This document shows, piece after piece, positions 1 through 7,722 of a stretch of DNA of 64,000 nt. The stretch's first letter is position 1; every line of letters begins with the position of its first letter. The notes beneath the pieces were generated by a model, which was not told where the DNA came from, searched no databases, and worked only from the letters and a program-made list of their open reading frames with translations. The position numbers were made by a program, and so were the translations under genes. Location: positions 62,001 to 126,000 of the forward strand of contig CAVPZG010000002.1 in the NCBI GenBank assembly GCA_963710205.1. The letters are read 5' to 3'. The stretch is from Pacificimonas sp963710205 (lineage in GTDB: Bacteria > Pseudomonadota > Alphaproteobacteria > Sphingomonadales > Sphingomonadaceae).

Positions 1-1
1 C

Positions 2-217
2 GAAACGACACGCAGCGTGCACCCGCTGGGATTGTGGTTCTGGGGCAAGGTCTGGACGCTGCTCGCGTGGTGCGAAACGCGCGCCGATTTCCGCATGTTT
101 CGGCTTGATCGGACGTCAGGAGTGGAAATGACGGGGAAGCTGTACAAGCCCGCCGCCGAACGATCACTGGCGGAATGTCTTCGCCGTTATGAAGCCCAAT
201 TCGGACCGCAAGCATGA
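2..217 (+). CDS. WYL-domain transcriptional regulator, C-terminal end (partial)
   Basis: This is the last 71 or so codons of a gene that begins before the window; the frame is open from base 2. The text 'HPLGLWFWGKVWTLLAWCE' followed by 'DFRMFRLDR' is the characteristic end of YafY-type regulators, which carry an N-terminal helix-turn-helix and a C-terminal WYL ligand-sensing domain. Only the end of the WYL domain is present, so DNA target and ligand cannot be inferred. It converges on the minus-strand SUF operon with about 40 bases between the two stops. Confidence 0.8.
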   Translation, partial: ETTRSVHPLGLWFWGKVWTLLAWCETRADFRMFRLDRTSGVEMTGKLYKPAAERSLAECLRRYEAQFGPQA

Positions 218-259
218 CGTGCCGGTCAATGCTGGACCGTCAGCTGGAACGAAATCCAG

Positions 260-613
260 CTAAACCGTAAAGCTCTCGCCGCAGCCGCACATGCCCTTGG
301 CATTGGGATTTTCGAAGGTGAAGCCCGCCGTAAAATCGTCCTCCTGCCAGTCCATGCGGCTGCCGATCAGATAGAGCAGCGAGGGACCGTCGACGAACAG
401 CGGTCCGGCGGGCGTTTCGACCCTTTCATCGGTAGGCTCAGGAGTGTCCACATAGTCGATGCTGTACGCGAGGCCGGAACAACCGCGGCGCGGAGTGGAC
501 AGGCGCACCCCAGCGGTGCCTTCGGGAGCGGACAACATCAGGTCTTCAATGCGCGCAATGGCCCTGTCGGTCAGCGTGATCGGCGCGGGGCGTTCTCTGG
601 TTCTGGTGGCCAT
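260..613 (-). CDS. sufA: Iron-sulfur cluster assembly accessory protein (A-type carrier, SufA/IscA family)
   Basis: A 117-residue A-type carrier that would hold and deliver iron-sulfur clusters. The three conserved cysteines are visible: Cys45 in 'RGCSGLAY' and Cys109/Cys111 in 'GMCGCGESF' near the C-terminus. Length is normal for the HesB/IscA family. It is the last gene of the SUF operon, and its ATG overlaps the sufT stop at base 613, so it is probably translationally coupled. The SUF context makes SufA a better name than IscA, although the two cannot be separated by sequence alone. Confidence 0.92.
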   Translation of the reverse strand: MATRTRERPAPITLTDRAIARIEDLMLSAPEGTAGVRLSTPRRGCSGLAYSIDYVDTPEPTDERVETPAGPLFVDGPSLLYLIGSRMDWQEDDFTAGFTFENPNAKGMCGCGESFTV

Positions 614-1125
614 TACAGCATCCCCAGTTCGAGTTTCGCCTCGTCGGACATCTTGCCGGGATCCCAGGGCGGGTCGAAGGTCAGGTTAACCTCCGCGCTG
701 CCGACACCGGGAACCGCGCCGGTGCGGATTTCAACCTCGGCCGGCATGGACTCGGCAACAGGGCAGTGCGGCGTGGTCAGCGTCATGGTGACGACCGCGT
801 GGTCGTCGACGACTTCGACGCCGTAAATCAGGCCGAGATCGTAGATGTTCACGGGGATTTCCGGATCGTAGATTTCACGCAGCGCCTCGATGATCTGCTC
901 ATAGACCTCGCCGCCCGGCGCGCCCTTGACGGGGGTGTTGGGCTGCGCCTTCAGAAAACCTTCCAGATAGTCCTTGCCGCGCGGGGCATCCTCGGCGACT
1001 TCTTTTGCGGGCTTGCGGTTCGGGCCGTCGAATGCGGGACTTGGCTTGCGGTTGGTGGACTGCAGCGCGGGGTCCATGAATTCGTCCATGGGGCCGGGCA
1101 CCACCGGGCGCTGTTGCTGTGTCAT
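613..1125 (-). CDS. sufT: SUF system protein SufT (MIP18/DUF59 family)
   Basis: A 170-residue protein with a roughly 70-residue low-complexity N-terminal extension followed by a MIP18/DUF59 domain: 'YDPEIPVNIYDLGLIY' at about residues 86-101 and the conserved cysteine Cys121 in 'TPHCPVAE'. Proteins of this family help mature iron-sulfur proteins, and those with a proline-rich N-terminal extension sit in alphaproteobacterial suf operons. The start overlaps the sufS stop by 4 bases (ATGA), and the gene is followed directly by sufA. Confidence 0.9.
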   Translation of the reverse strand: MTQQQRPVVPGPMDEFMDPALQSTNRKPSPAFDGPNRKPAKEVAEDAPRGKDYLEGFLKAQPNTPVKGAPGGEVYEQIIEALREIYDPEIPVNIYDLGLIYGVEVVDDHAVVTMTLTTPHCPVAESMPAEVEIRTGAVPGVGSAEVNLTFDPPWDPGKMSDEAKLELGML

Positions 1126-2342
1126 CTGAAAATCCTCTGTACGCGTTTCAGGCCGTCCGCCAGTTTCTCGACATCCGATTCCACCGAATAGATCCCAAAA
1201 CTGGCGCGGGCCGTGGCGGGAACATCCAGCGTCTTCATCAGCGGCTGACAGCAGTGATGCCCGGCGCGGATGGCGACGCCCTCCTCGTCCAATATGGTCG
1301 CGATGTCGTGCGGATGCACCCCCTCCATGGTGAAGGAGGTGATGCCGGTGCCGTCTTCGGGACCATAAAGGGTGAGTGAGTTGATCTGGCGAAGGGCCGT
1401 CCGCGCCATTTGGGCGAGCGCGCGCTCATGGCCGTCGATCGCCTGGGGACCGATTTGTTCGACATAGTCGATGGCCGCATGAAGGCCGATGGCGCCGACA
1501 ATATGCGGCGTCCCTGCCTCGAAGCGTCCGGGCGGCGGTGCCCATGTGGAGCCCGCGAAGGTGACGTCCTCGATCATCGACCCGCCGCCCTGATAAGGGG
1601 CCATGTCGGCAAGGATCTCTCCGCGCGCCCACAGGATGCCGATGCCGGTCGGGCCATAAAGCTTGTGGCCCGAAAAGGTGTAGAAGTCCGCGTCCAGGGC
1701 CTGAACGTCCACGGCCATGCGGGGCGCGGCCTGGCAGCCGTCGACCAGCAGTTTTGCGCCCACGGCATGCGCCGCTGCCGCCATACGCCTGACATCGGTC
1801 ACGCCGCCCAGCACGTTCGAGACATGGGTGATGGCGACGATCTTCGTGCGCGGGCCGATCAGCGCCTCCGCGGCGTCGCAATCGATCTGGTGATCGGCGG
1901 TCAGCGGCGCGACGTCGATATGCGCGCCGACGCGCTGGGCCAGCAGCTGCCAGGGCACGATATTCGAATGATGCTCAAGCGCGCTGAGAAGGATGCGGTC
2001 GCCCTTTCCGACATTGGCATTGCCCCAGCTTTGCGCCACCAGATTGATCGCCTCGGTCGCGCCGCGTACGAAGACACATTCGCTGACGCTGCGGGCATTG
2101 ATGAAGCTGGCGACCCGCTCACGCGCGGCCTCATAGCGTTCGGTCATCGTGGCCGAGCGGGCATAAACGCCGCGGTGCACGGTGGCATAGTCGTCGCCAT
2201 AGGCGCGGGCGATGGCGTCGATAACGACCTGCGGTTTCTGCGCGGTGGCGGCGCTGTCGAGATAGGACCAGCCGGGTGTCAGGCCGGGAAAGTCGGCGCG
2301 CCTGTCCGTCATGGGGGGCGAAAGCGGGGCGTGCATGTTCAT
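1122..2342 (-). CDS. sufS: Cysteine desulfurase SufS
   Basis: A 406-residue PLP-dependent class V aminotransferase-fold enzyme that removes sulfur from cysteine as a persulfide for cluster assembly. Lys227 in 'FSGHKLYGP' should bind PLP, and Cys364 in 'RAGHHCCQPLM' matches the catalytic persulfide cysteine of group II desulfurases (a second Cys follows directly). The ATG at 2342 is chosen because it overlaps the sufD stop (ATGA) and the protein then starts in the usual place. An open frame runs further upstream but is antisense-like text inside sufD. No SufE or SufU partner gene is seen nearby. Confidence 0.95.
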   Translation of the reverse strand: MNMHAPLSPPMTDRRADFPGLTPGWSYLDSAATAQKPQVVIDAIARAYGDDYATVHRGVYARSATMTERYEAARERVASFINARSVSECVFVRGATEAINLVAQSWGNANVGKGDRILLSALEHHSNIVPWQLLAQRVGAHIDVAPLTADHQIDCDAAEALIGPRTKIVAITHVSNVLGGVTDVRRMAAAAHAVGAKLLVDGCQAAPRMAVDVQALDADFYTFSGHKLYGPTGIGILWARGEILADMAPYQGGGSMIEDVTFAGSTWAPPPGRFEAGTPHIVGAIGLHAAIDYVEQIGPQAIDGHERALAQMARTALRQINSLTLYGPEDGTGITSFTMEGVHPHDIATILDEEGVAIRAGHHCCQPLMKTLDVPATARASFGIYSVESDVEKLADGLKRVQRIFR

Positions 2343-3451
2343 CGCACCGCCTCCAGCGCCCGCCGGGCATCGCCGCCCAGCATTTCGCGCAGCTCGGCAT
2401 TTTCCACAGCCTCGAACGCATCCGCGACGAAGGCTTCGGTCAGCAGGGTCTTTGCCGCATCCTCCGGCACACCGCGGCTGGCGAGGTAGAAGAGCGCGTT
2501 CTTGTCCAACTCCCCGACGGTTGCGCCGTGGGCGCATTTCACGTCGTCGGCGAAGATTTCGAGTTCCGGTTTCAGGTTGACCGTCGCCGTGCGGTCGAGG
2601 AGCAGCGCCTTTGCATCCTCGTTGGCGTCGGTCTGCTGTGCGCCGCGCGCGACTTCGATACGTCCGGCGAAACTGGCCTGGGCGCGGCTGGCCGCCACGG
2701 CCCGCCAGGTCTGGCCGCTGGTGCCGCCGACGCCCTCGTGGCGAATGCGCCCGACGACATCGAGAACCTGCGTGCCGCCGGCGACCATGGTGCCGTCGAC
2801 CTGCGCATGGGCTTCGTCGCCCAGGATGAGGCTGTATTCGCTGCGAACGGACGCCGCGCTGCCGATCATGGACACGCTGCCATAATGCGCGGCCCTGGAA
2901 AGCGTGCCGGTGACGCTTTCCGTCCAGACGCCGCCCTCCTGCAGCAGCCGCACGGCGCGGCGGACCTTGCCGCCGTCCGCGACGGTTGCAGTGACGGCGA
3001 CATTCGTCCAGCAGTCGCCGCCGCCGACATAGGTTTCGACGACGCGCATGGTTTCGCCCGCCGGACAGTCGTAATGCAGGTCGAGATGCGCCTGTCCGCC
3101 GCTGGCGAAGTGGAGGATGTGGAGCCTAACGCCATATGGCGCGGTCACGCGGACGGCGCGGTGCATGGCGGCAAGTTTGCCCAAGGGTCCGCGCTCTGGC
3201 GCGTTATCCTCAGGCGCCGTCTTCACATGACCGGGCGTTGAGCCCTGTTCGACATAACGACCGTCGACGAAGATCAGGACGGGTCCGTCATGGCCGGGGA
3301 TCATGTAGGCCGAGAGATCGGGCGCGGCGTCGTTGGCGGCAAGGCGCGGAGTCGCCTCGAGCGCCGCCTCGATCGCGCTGAGATCGGACCAGCGCCAATC
3401 CTCATGACGCTTGGGCAGCGACAGGTCGGCATAGGTGGCGGGCCTGGTCAT
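2339..3451 (-). CDS. sufD: Iron-sulfur cluster assembly scaffold subunit SufD
   Basis: A 370-residue SufB/SufD-type beta-helix protein. The C-terminal part holds 'CAHGATVGELD' and 'FYLASRGVPEDAAKTLL', the conserved end of SufD, including the histidine and cysteine region at the SufB interface. Partner subunits would be SufB and SufC in the SufBC2D scaffold. The ATG at 3451 overlaps the stop of the upstream membrane-protein gene by 4 bases, and its own stop overlaps the sufS start in the same way. The reading frame is intact, in contrast to sufB. Confidence 0.93.
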   Translation of the reverse strand: MTRPATYADLSLPKRHEDWRWSDLSAIEAALEATPRLAANDAAPDLSAYMIPGHDGPVLIFVDGRYVEQGSTPGHVKTAPEDNAPERGPLGKLAAMHRAVRVTAPYGVRLHILHFASGGQAHLDLHYDCPAGETMRVVETYVGGGDCWTNVAVTATVADGGKVRRAVRLLQEGGVWTESVTGTLSRAAHYGSVSMIGSAASVRSEYSLILGDEAHAQVDGTMVAGGTQVLDVVGRIRHEGVGGTSGQTWRAVAASRAQASFAGRIEVARGAQQTDANEDAKALLLDRTATVNLKPELEIFADDVKCAHGATVGELDKNALFYLASRGVPEDAAKTLLTEAFVADAFEAVENAELREMLGGDARRALEAVR

Positions 3452-4005
3452 GCGGCGACGCCCATCTTTTTGGCGGCTGCCAGAGTGAAGGCATAGGAAA
3501 GGACGACCACGCCGCAAATCGCTGTTGCCGTATAGGGGGCGGGAACGAAGGCAAACGCCAGATATGACGCGATACTGCGGCCGGCGGCATGCTGCATGCC
3601 AACGGGATCGCCCGCTGCCCATCCATAGGGAATCCAGATGACGCCCGCCAGGATCGCCATGCCCAGAAGGATGAGGAGCGGTGCCGCCGCCGTCGTCGCG
3701 GCGATGATCACGAGCGGCACGATGAAGCCGATCATCGCGATGGAAGAGAGAAACAGTTTTGTCAGCGGGTCGTCTCCCCCGGCGAACAGGTTCCGGCCCC
3801 GCATCTTATCGATGATGAAGGCAAGCGGCAGGATCATGACCATGATGTAGAGCGACAGATTGCCGATGGTCCGGTCCGGCAGGAACAGGGCCGCAATGCC
3901 AAGCGCCGCCCAGGTTGTCATTCCGGCAATGGGCATCGCGTTGGTACTGCCCGCGAGAAAACTGGCGCGGAGTTCGGCGAGGCTGCGGGTGTCCGTGTCC
4001 TTCAT
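3448..4005 (-). CDS. Multi-pass membrane protein inserted in the suf operon (DUF7010-like, tentative)
   Basis: A 185-residue protein with six likely membrane segments. A short hydrophilic N-terminus carries 'LAELRASFLAGSTNAMPIAG', and near residues 125-140 there is 'WIPYGWAAGDPVGMQHA'. The 'WIPYGWAA.DPVG' stretch resembles uncharacterised membrane proteins that I recall as DUF7010, but this is from memory. It is coupled on both sides: its ATG overlaps the sufC stop by 4 bases, and its stop overlaps the sufD start by 4 bases. That arrangement says it is co-expressed with the SUF machinery. No catalytic motif or metal-binding cluster is obvious, so a function is not assigned. Confidence 0.75.
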   Translation of the reverse strand: MKDTDTRSLAELRASFLAGSTNAMPIAGMTTWAALGIAALFLPDRTIGNLSLYIMVMILPLAFIIDKMRGRNLFAGGDDPLTKLFLSSIAMIGFIVPLVIIAATTAAAPLLILLGMAILAGVIWIPYGWAAGDPVGMQHAAGRSIASYLAFAFVPAPYTATAICGVVVLSYAFTLAAAKKMGVAA

Positions 4006-4743
4006 GCGGCGATACCCACATAGCCCTCGCGTTCCAGCTCGTGCGCCAGTTCGGGTCCGCCCGAGCGGGTGATCGCGCCGTCCTGCAGGACGTGGATGCG
4101 GTCGGGTTTCACATAATCCAGCAGGCGCTGGTAGTGGGTGATGAGGAGGAAGCTGCGATCCGGTGCGCGGAGGCGGTTGATGCCGTCGGCGACGACGCGC
4201 AGCGCGTCGATGTCGAGGCCGGAGTCCGTCTCGTCGAGGAGGGCCAGTTTCGGCTGCAGGAGCGCCATCTGCACCATCTCGTTGCGCTTTTTCTCGCCGC
4301 CCGAAAAGCCGACATTCACGCCGCGCTTCATATGGTCCATCGAAAGATCGAACGCTTCGGCCTCTTCGCGCGCGGCGCGCAGGAAATCGGCGGCGGACAT
4401 GCCGTCCTCGCCGCGCTGTTCCCGCTGCGCGTTGAGCGCGGTGCGGAGGAAGTTGAGGTTGGAGACGCCGGGGATCTCGACGGGATATTGCAGGCCGAGG
4501 AAGAGGCCCGCCGCCGCGCGCTCATGCGCGTCCATGGCAAAGAGATCCTGCCCATCGAGCGTCGCCGTGCCGTCCGTGACCTCATAGCCGGCGCGGCCGG
4601 CGAGAACGTAGGAGAGCGTCGACTTGCCGGAGCCGTTGGGGCCCATGATCGCATGGACCTCACCATGGGGCAGGTCGAGGGAGAGGCCCTTGATGATGGG
4701 CTTGTCGCCGACCGAGGCGTGGAGGTTGTTAATTTGTAAGCAT
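4002..4743 (-). CDS. sufC: SUF ATPase subunit SufC (start region frameshifted by one base)
   Basis: ABC-type ATPase of the SufBC2D scaffold. Walker A 'GPNGSGKS' follows the family-specific 'GEVHAIM', the signature is 'SGGEKKRNE', and Walker B reads 'LALLDETDSGLD'. The natural start is the ATG at 4743, preceded by a Shine-Dalgarno-like AGGA, giving 'MLT'. The next codons then hit a stop because one extra T lies in the plus-strand run at 4733-4735. Removing it joins 'MLT' to 'INNLHASVGDKPIIKGLSLD', the expected SufC N-terminus. Without that correction translation would need a non-standard ATT start near 4733 or the internal ATG at 4646, which begins inside Walker A. A sequencing error is more likely than real loss. 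Confidence 0.9.
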
Positions 4744-4757
4744 GGTTAATTCCTGCT

Positions 4758-4795
4758 CCCCTCCCCTTCAGGGGAGGGGTTGGGGGTGGGGGCGG
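4758..4795. repeat. GC-rich palindrome with G-rich tail (copy A)
   Basis: A palindrome of the form CCCCTCCCC-TTCA-GGGGAGGGG (4758-4779) followed by a G-rich tail. It lies 15 bases upstream of the sufC ATG and belongs with the copies at 4865-4885 and 5255-5347 that surround the DUF559 ORF. Related but divergent copies occur at about 16919-17038 and perhaps 33410-33439. It looks like a dispersed REP-like intergenic repeat. Confidence 0.8.
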
Positions 4796-4857
4796 TGGTT
4801 GTGGCGGGTGCGGGTTTTTCATTGGCGAGACCGTCCCCACCCGCGGTCTCACTTCGT

Positions 4858-5235
4858 TCACTCGCCCCTCCCCGAAGGGGAGGGGTTGGTGTTGTTCCAG
4901 CGGTTGGGGAGTGAGTTGGCTAGATGTTCGATGTCGGCGAGGACGCCGTCGAGGTTTTGCAGGACGTCGTCGTTCGTCACGCGCATGACGCGGTAGCCGA
5001 GTTCCTGTAGGTTCGCGTCGCGGGCGGCGTCCTTGTCGGGGTCGTGCGTGATGCCGTCGACTTCGACGATCATTGCCTTTTGCGGGCACAGGAAATCCAC
5101 GATGAACGCGCCAATAACCGACTGGCGGCGGAATTTCAGGCCGTTCAGCTGGCTGCACGACAGGAAGGCCCACAGCCGTTTTTCGGGGCCGGTCGCGGCA
5201 GTTTCGGTGGCCGCGGGCGTGATTTCCCAATCTGG
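4858..5235 (-). pseudogene. DUF559 endonuclease-like ORF between sufB and sufC, start degraded or missing
   Basis: The open frame encodes a DUF559 core: 'EKRLWAFLS', 'KFRRQSVIGAFIVDFLCPQK', 'MIVEVDG', then 'GYRVMRVTNDDVLQNLDGVL'. These proteins have a restriction/Vsr-like nuclease fold; the conserved Asp of 'FIVDF', the Glu of 'VEVDG' and nearby lysine fit the usual active-site pattern. The frame has no ATG before the core. A GTG at 5100 would cut the fold, and a stop at 5236-5238 closes the frame upstream, so the gene looks 5'-degraded or frameshifted. Its last residues ('NPSPSGRGE') are encoded by palindrome copy B, as if gene and repeat were one unit. A functional short protein remains possible. 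Confidence 0.7.
4865..4885. repeat. GC-rich palindrome (copy B), forms the 3' end of the DUF559 ORF
   Basis: The palindrome CCCCTCCCC-GAA-GGGGAGGGG is read through by the C-terminal codons of the DUF559 ORF. Between this copy and copy A lies a short GC-rich stretch with no gene. Confidence 0.8.
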
Positions 5236-5254
5236 TCAGGGTTTTGCGGGACGT

Positions 5255-5347
5255 TCCCCACCCCCGGCCCCTCCCCTGAAGGGGAGGGGAGTCGTGACGG
5301 TCCATCATCGCCCCTCTCCTTCAGGGGAGGGGTTGGGGTGGGGGCGG
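5255..5347. repeat. Pair of GC-rich palindromes (copies C and D) between sufB and the DUF559 ORF
   Basis: Two palindromes of the same family stand about 20 bases apart: 5268-5289 (CCCCTCCCC-TGAA-GGGGAGGGG without mismatch at the core) and 5311-5333 (one arm slightly degenerate). Both have C-rich or G-rich tails pointing outwards (5257-5267 and 5334-5347), so the two form an inverted, REPIN-like pair. They lie just downstream of the sufB stop in operon order. Confidence 0.8.
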
Positions 5348-5360
5348 TGTTCGAGGTGAG

Positions 5361-6829
5361 TCACCCGACCGCCCCTTCTAATGAAATCCCCAGCAATTTC
5401 TGCGCTTCCACAGCGAATTCCATCGGCAGCTGCTGCAACACTTCCTTCGCGAAGCCATTGACGATCAGCGCTACGGCTTCTTCTTCGTCGAGGCCGCGGG
5501 ACTGGGCGTAGAACATCTGGTCGTCGCAGATCTTGCTGGTCGTGGCTTCGTGTTCGATCTGGGCGCTGACGGGTTTTTGACTTCGATATAGGGGACGGTG
5601 TGCGCGCCCAATTCGGAGCCGAGCAGGAGGCTGTCGCACTGGGTGAAGTTGCGCACATTTTCGGCGCTGGGGCCAACACGGACCAAGCCTCGGTAGGTGT
5701 TGTCGGACTTGCCCGCGCTGATGCCCTTGGAAATGATCGTCGAGCGGGTGTTCGCGCCGAGGTGGATCATCTTCGTGCCGGTGTCGGCCTGCTGATGGTT
5801 GTTGGTGAGGGCGACGGAGTAGAATTCGCCGACGCTCGATTCGCCCTGACAGCACGCAGCTGGGATATTTCCAGGTGACGGCGCTGCCGGTTTCGACCTG
5901 CGTCCAGCTGATCTTCGAACGGTCGCCCTTGCAGTGGCCGCGTTTGGTGACGAAATTATAGATGCCGCCCTTGCCGTTTTCATCGCCCGGATACCAGTTC
6001 TGGACGGTCGAATATTTGATTTCGGCATCGTCCATGGCGACGAGTTCGACGACGGCGGCGTGCAGCTGGTTTTCGTCGCGCATGGGGGCGGTGCAGCCTT
6101 CGAGGTAGCTGACATAGCTGCCCTTTTCCGCGACGATCAGCGTGCGTTCGAACTGGCCGGTATTTTCCGCGTTGATGCGGAAATAGGTGGACAGCTCCAT
6201 GGGGCAGCGGACGCCCTCCGGAATGTAGACGAAGGTGCCGTCCGAAAAGACCGCGCAGTTGAGCGTGGCGAAGTAATTGTCGCGCACGGGAACGACACTG
6301 CCGAGATATTTGCGGACGAGGTCGGGATATTCCCTGATCGCCTCGCTGATCGAAAGGAAGATCACGCCCGCCTTTGACAGTTCCTCGCGGAAAGTCGTCG
6401 CGACGGATACGGACTGTCGAACACCGCATCGACGGCCACTTTCCGCGCGCCCTCGACATTGGCGAGCACCTTCTGCTCCTCGATGGGAATGCCGAGCTTT
6501 TTATACGTGTCCAGAATCGCCGGATCGAGTTCGTCGAGGCTGCCGATGGTCGGCTTCTTCTTGGGCTCGGCGTAATAATAGGCGTCCTGATAGTCGATCG
6601 GATCGATGTCGAGCTTGGCCCAGTTCGGCGATTCCAGCTTTTCCCAGATGCGGAACGCCTTCAGCCGCCAGTCGAGCATCCAGTCTGGTTCGCCCTTCTT
6701 GTGGGAGATATAGCGCACGGTCTCTTCGGTCAGGCCCTTCTTGGCCATTTCCGATTCGACGTCCGAGGAGAAGCCCCATTTATATCTGGAGGCTTCGTCG
6801 GCGAGTGCGACGGTTGCTGCGTCTGCCAT
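5361..6829 (-). pseudogene. sufB: Iron-sulfur cluster scaffold subunit SufB with three frameshifts
   Basis: Full-length SufB (about 489 codons) can be assembled only by changing frame three times. The N-terminus 'MADAATVALADEASRYKWGF' starts at 6829 and runs to 'AVDAVFDSP'. Near 6411 the frame breaks and resumes at 'SVATTFREEL'. Near 5850 one extra base separates 'PSCVL' from 'QGESSVGEFYSVALTNN'. Near 5560-5570 the frame returns for 'IEHEATTSKICDDQ' through to 'MEFAVEAQKLLGISLEGAVG'. Every segment is otherwise highly conserved, which argues for recent indels or assembly errors rather than old decay. SufB is the cluster-building subunit of SufBC2D and is normally essential where SUF is the only system. 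The start overlaps the sufR stop (TGATG). Confidence 0.9.
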
Positions 6830-7242
6830 CAGGCGGGTTCCTTGATCTCTATGAGGTCGGAGAGTCTGACGTCCGACAGGGCGTTGCGGACGGTCCGGTT
6901 GATCGTCTGCCAGTGCGGCTTCACGCTGCAGGTCGAATGGATCGCACAATCCCCCGCCCCCTCGTGCAGGCACTGGGTGAGGCCGATCGGGCCGTCCACC
7001 GCCTCTATGATGTCGGACAGCCGGATCTGGTCCGGCGCGCTGGCGAGCGCCACGCCGCCCGCCGCGCCGCGCGTCGATTCGAGGATGCCCGCGCGGGTCA
7101 GGAGCACGGTCAGCTTGGCAACGGTGGGTGCGGGAATGCCGGTTTCACCGGCGAGGCGCGCGGCACTGGTGCGCGTGGCGTCCTCCGCCAGACGCACCAT
7201 GGCGACAACGGCATAATCGGCGAGATTTGAAAGTCGTAGCAT
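6829..7242 (-). CDS. sufR: SUF operon regulator, Rrf2/IscR family
   Basis: A 137-residue Rrf2-type winged helix-turn-helix regulator ('LRLSNLADYAVVAMVRLA' at the N-terminus). Three cysteines in 'CLHEGAGDCAIHSTC' (about residues 91-105) form the pattern that holds an iron-sulfur cluster in IscR-like sensors. It heads the SUF operon and overlaps sufB by one base, so it probably senses cluster supply and represses its own operon. The ATG at 7242 is preferred over an in-frame TTG one codon earlier. Confidence 0.9.
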   Translation of the reverse strand: MLRLSNLADYAVVAMVRLAEDATRTSAARLAGETGIPAPTVAKLTVLLTRAGILESTRGAAGGVALASAPDQIRLSDIIEAVDGPIGLTQCLHEGAGDCAIHSTCSVKPHWQTINRTVRNALSDVRLSDLIEIKEPA

Positions 7243-7265
7243 CAATTCGGACCTTTTCAGTCCTC

Positions 7266-7295
7266 TTTATATCGGCCCGCACGCCCCACTTGCAA
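7266..7295 (-). promoter_or_regulatory. Likely sigma-70-type promoter of the suf operon
   Basis: Read on the minus strand: a -35 TTGCAA (7290-7295), an 18-base spacer, and a -10 TATAAA (7266-7271), about 24 bases before the sufR ATG. No second promoter is evident inside the operon. Any SufR operator probably overlaps this site, but no clear IscR-type dyad is recognised. Confidence 0.55.
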
Positions 7296-7722
7296 GGGCG
7301 GCCTTGTCGCGGGGTCCGGAGGGGGCATGGCGGGACGGAGCGGGGCCGTGTGACCCCGATCACGCGCAAGGGTAGGCTGCGCACGATAAGATGATGTCAT
7401 CGAGTCGTTAAAGTTGCCGACGGACCCATGGATAATCCCATGTCGGATTCGTACAATATCCCAAGGCCAGAGGCGCTTAAACGCTCGTGACTACCTAAGG
7501 ACCGTCGGCGGAAACGCGGGTACGCAACTCGCACGTCACGCAAGCAACTACGTCTGCTCACAGTCCTATCTACGCACGGTTCGGCATTTGGTTGCCGGGC
7601 CGTGCGTTATTTCCGGACCATCATGAATATTGCAGGCGAGACTCGCCCTTGCAAGACGAATTGCGTAGATGTGCCGATATGAGACAGTTGGCGATGTGGC
7701 CGGCTGCGGGGGTGGTGTAATC
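7296..7722. other. Intergenic region of about 430 bases between sufR and the AraC-type gene
   Basis: No convincing gene is seen. G+C falls visibly in roughly 7380-7680 compared with the surrounding genes. There is a short dyad GATGA-TG-TCATC near 7391-7402 and two loosely similar stretches (about 7489-7511 and 7563-7587). A TTG-started frame at 7414-7626 has no ribosome-binding site and no recognisable domain. It may be promoter DNA for the downstream regulator or a worn-out gene remnant. Confidence 0.5.

Noticed and set aside
1410..2489. Long open frame antisense to sufS (359 codons)
   Set aside because: The opposite strand encodes an unmistakable SufS; long antisense frames are expected in GC-rich coding DNA.
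4741..4743. Taking the sufC start as intact
   Set aside because: From this ATG translation stops after four codons; only removal of one base restores the SufC N-terminus, so a frameshift is recorded instead.
7414..7626. A 70-codon frame between sufR and the AraC-type gene with a loosely repeated 'YLRTV' element
   Set aside because: It needs a TTG start without a ribosome-binding site, shows no domain, and composition does not look coding.
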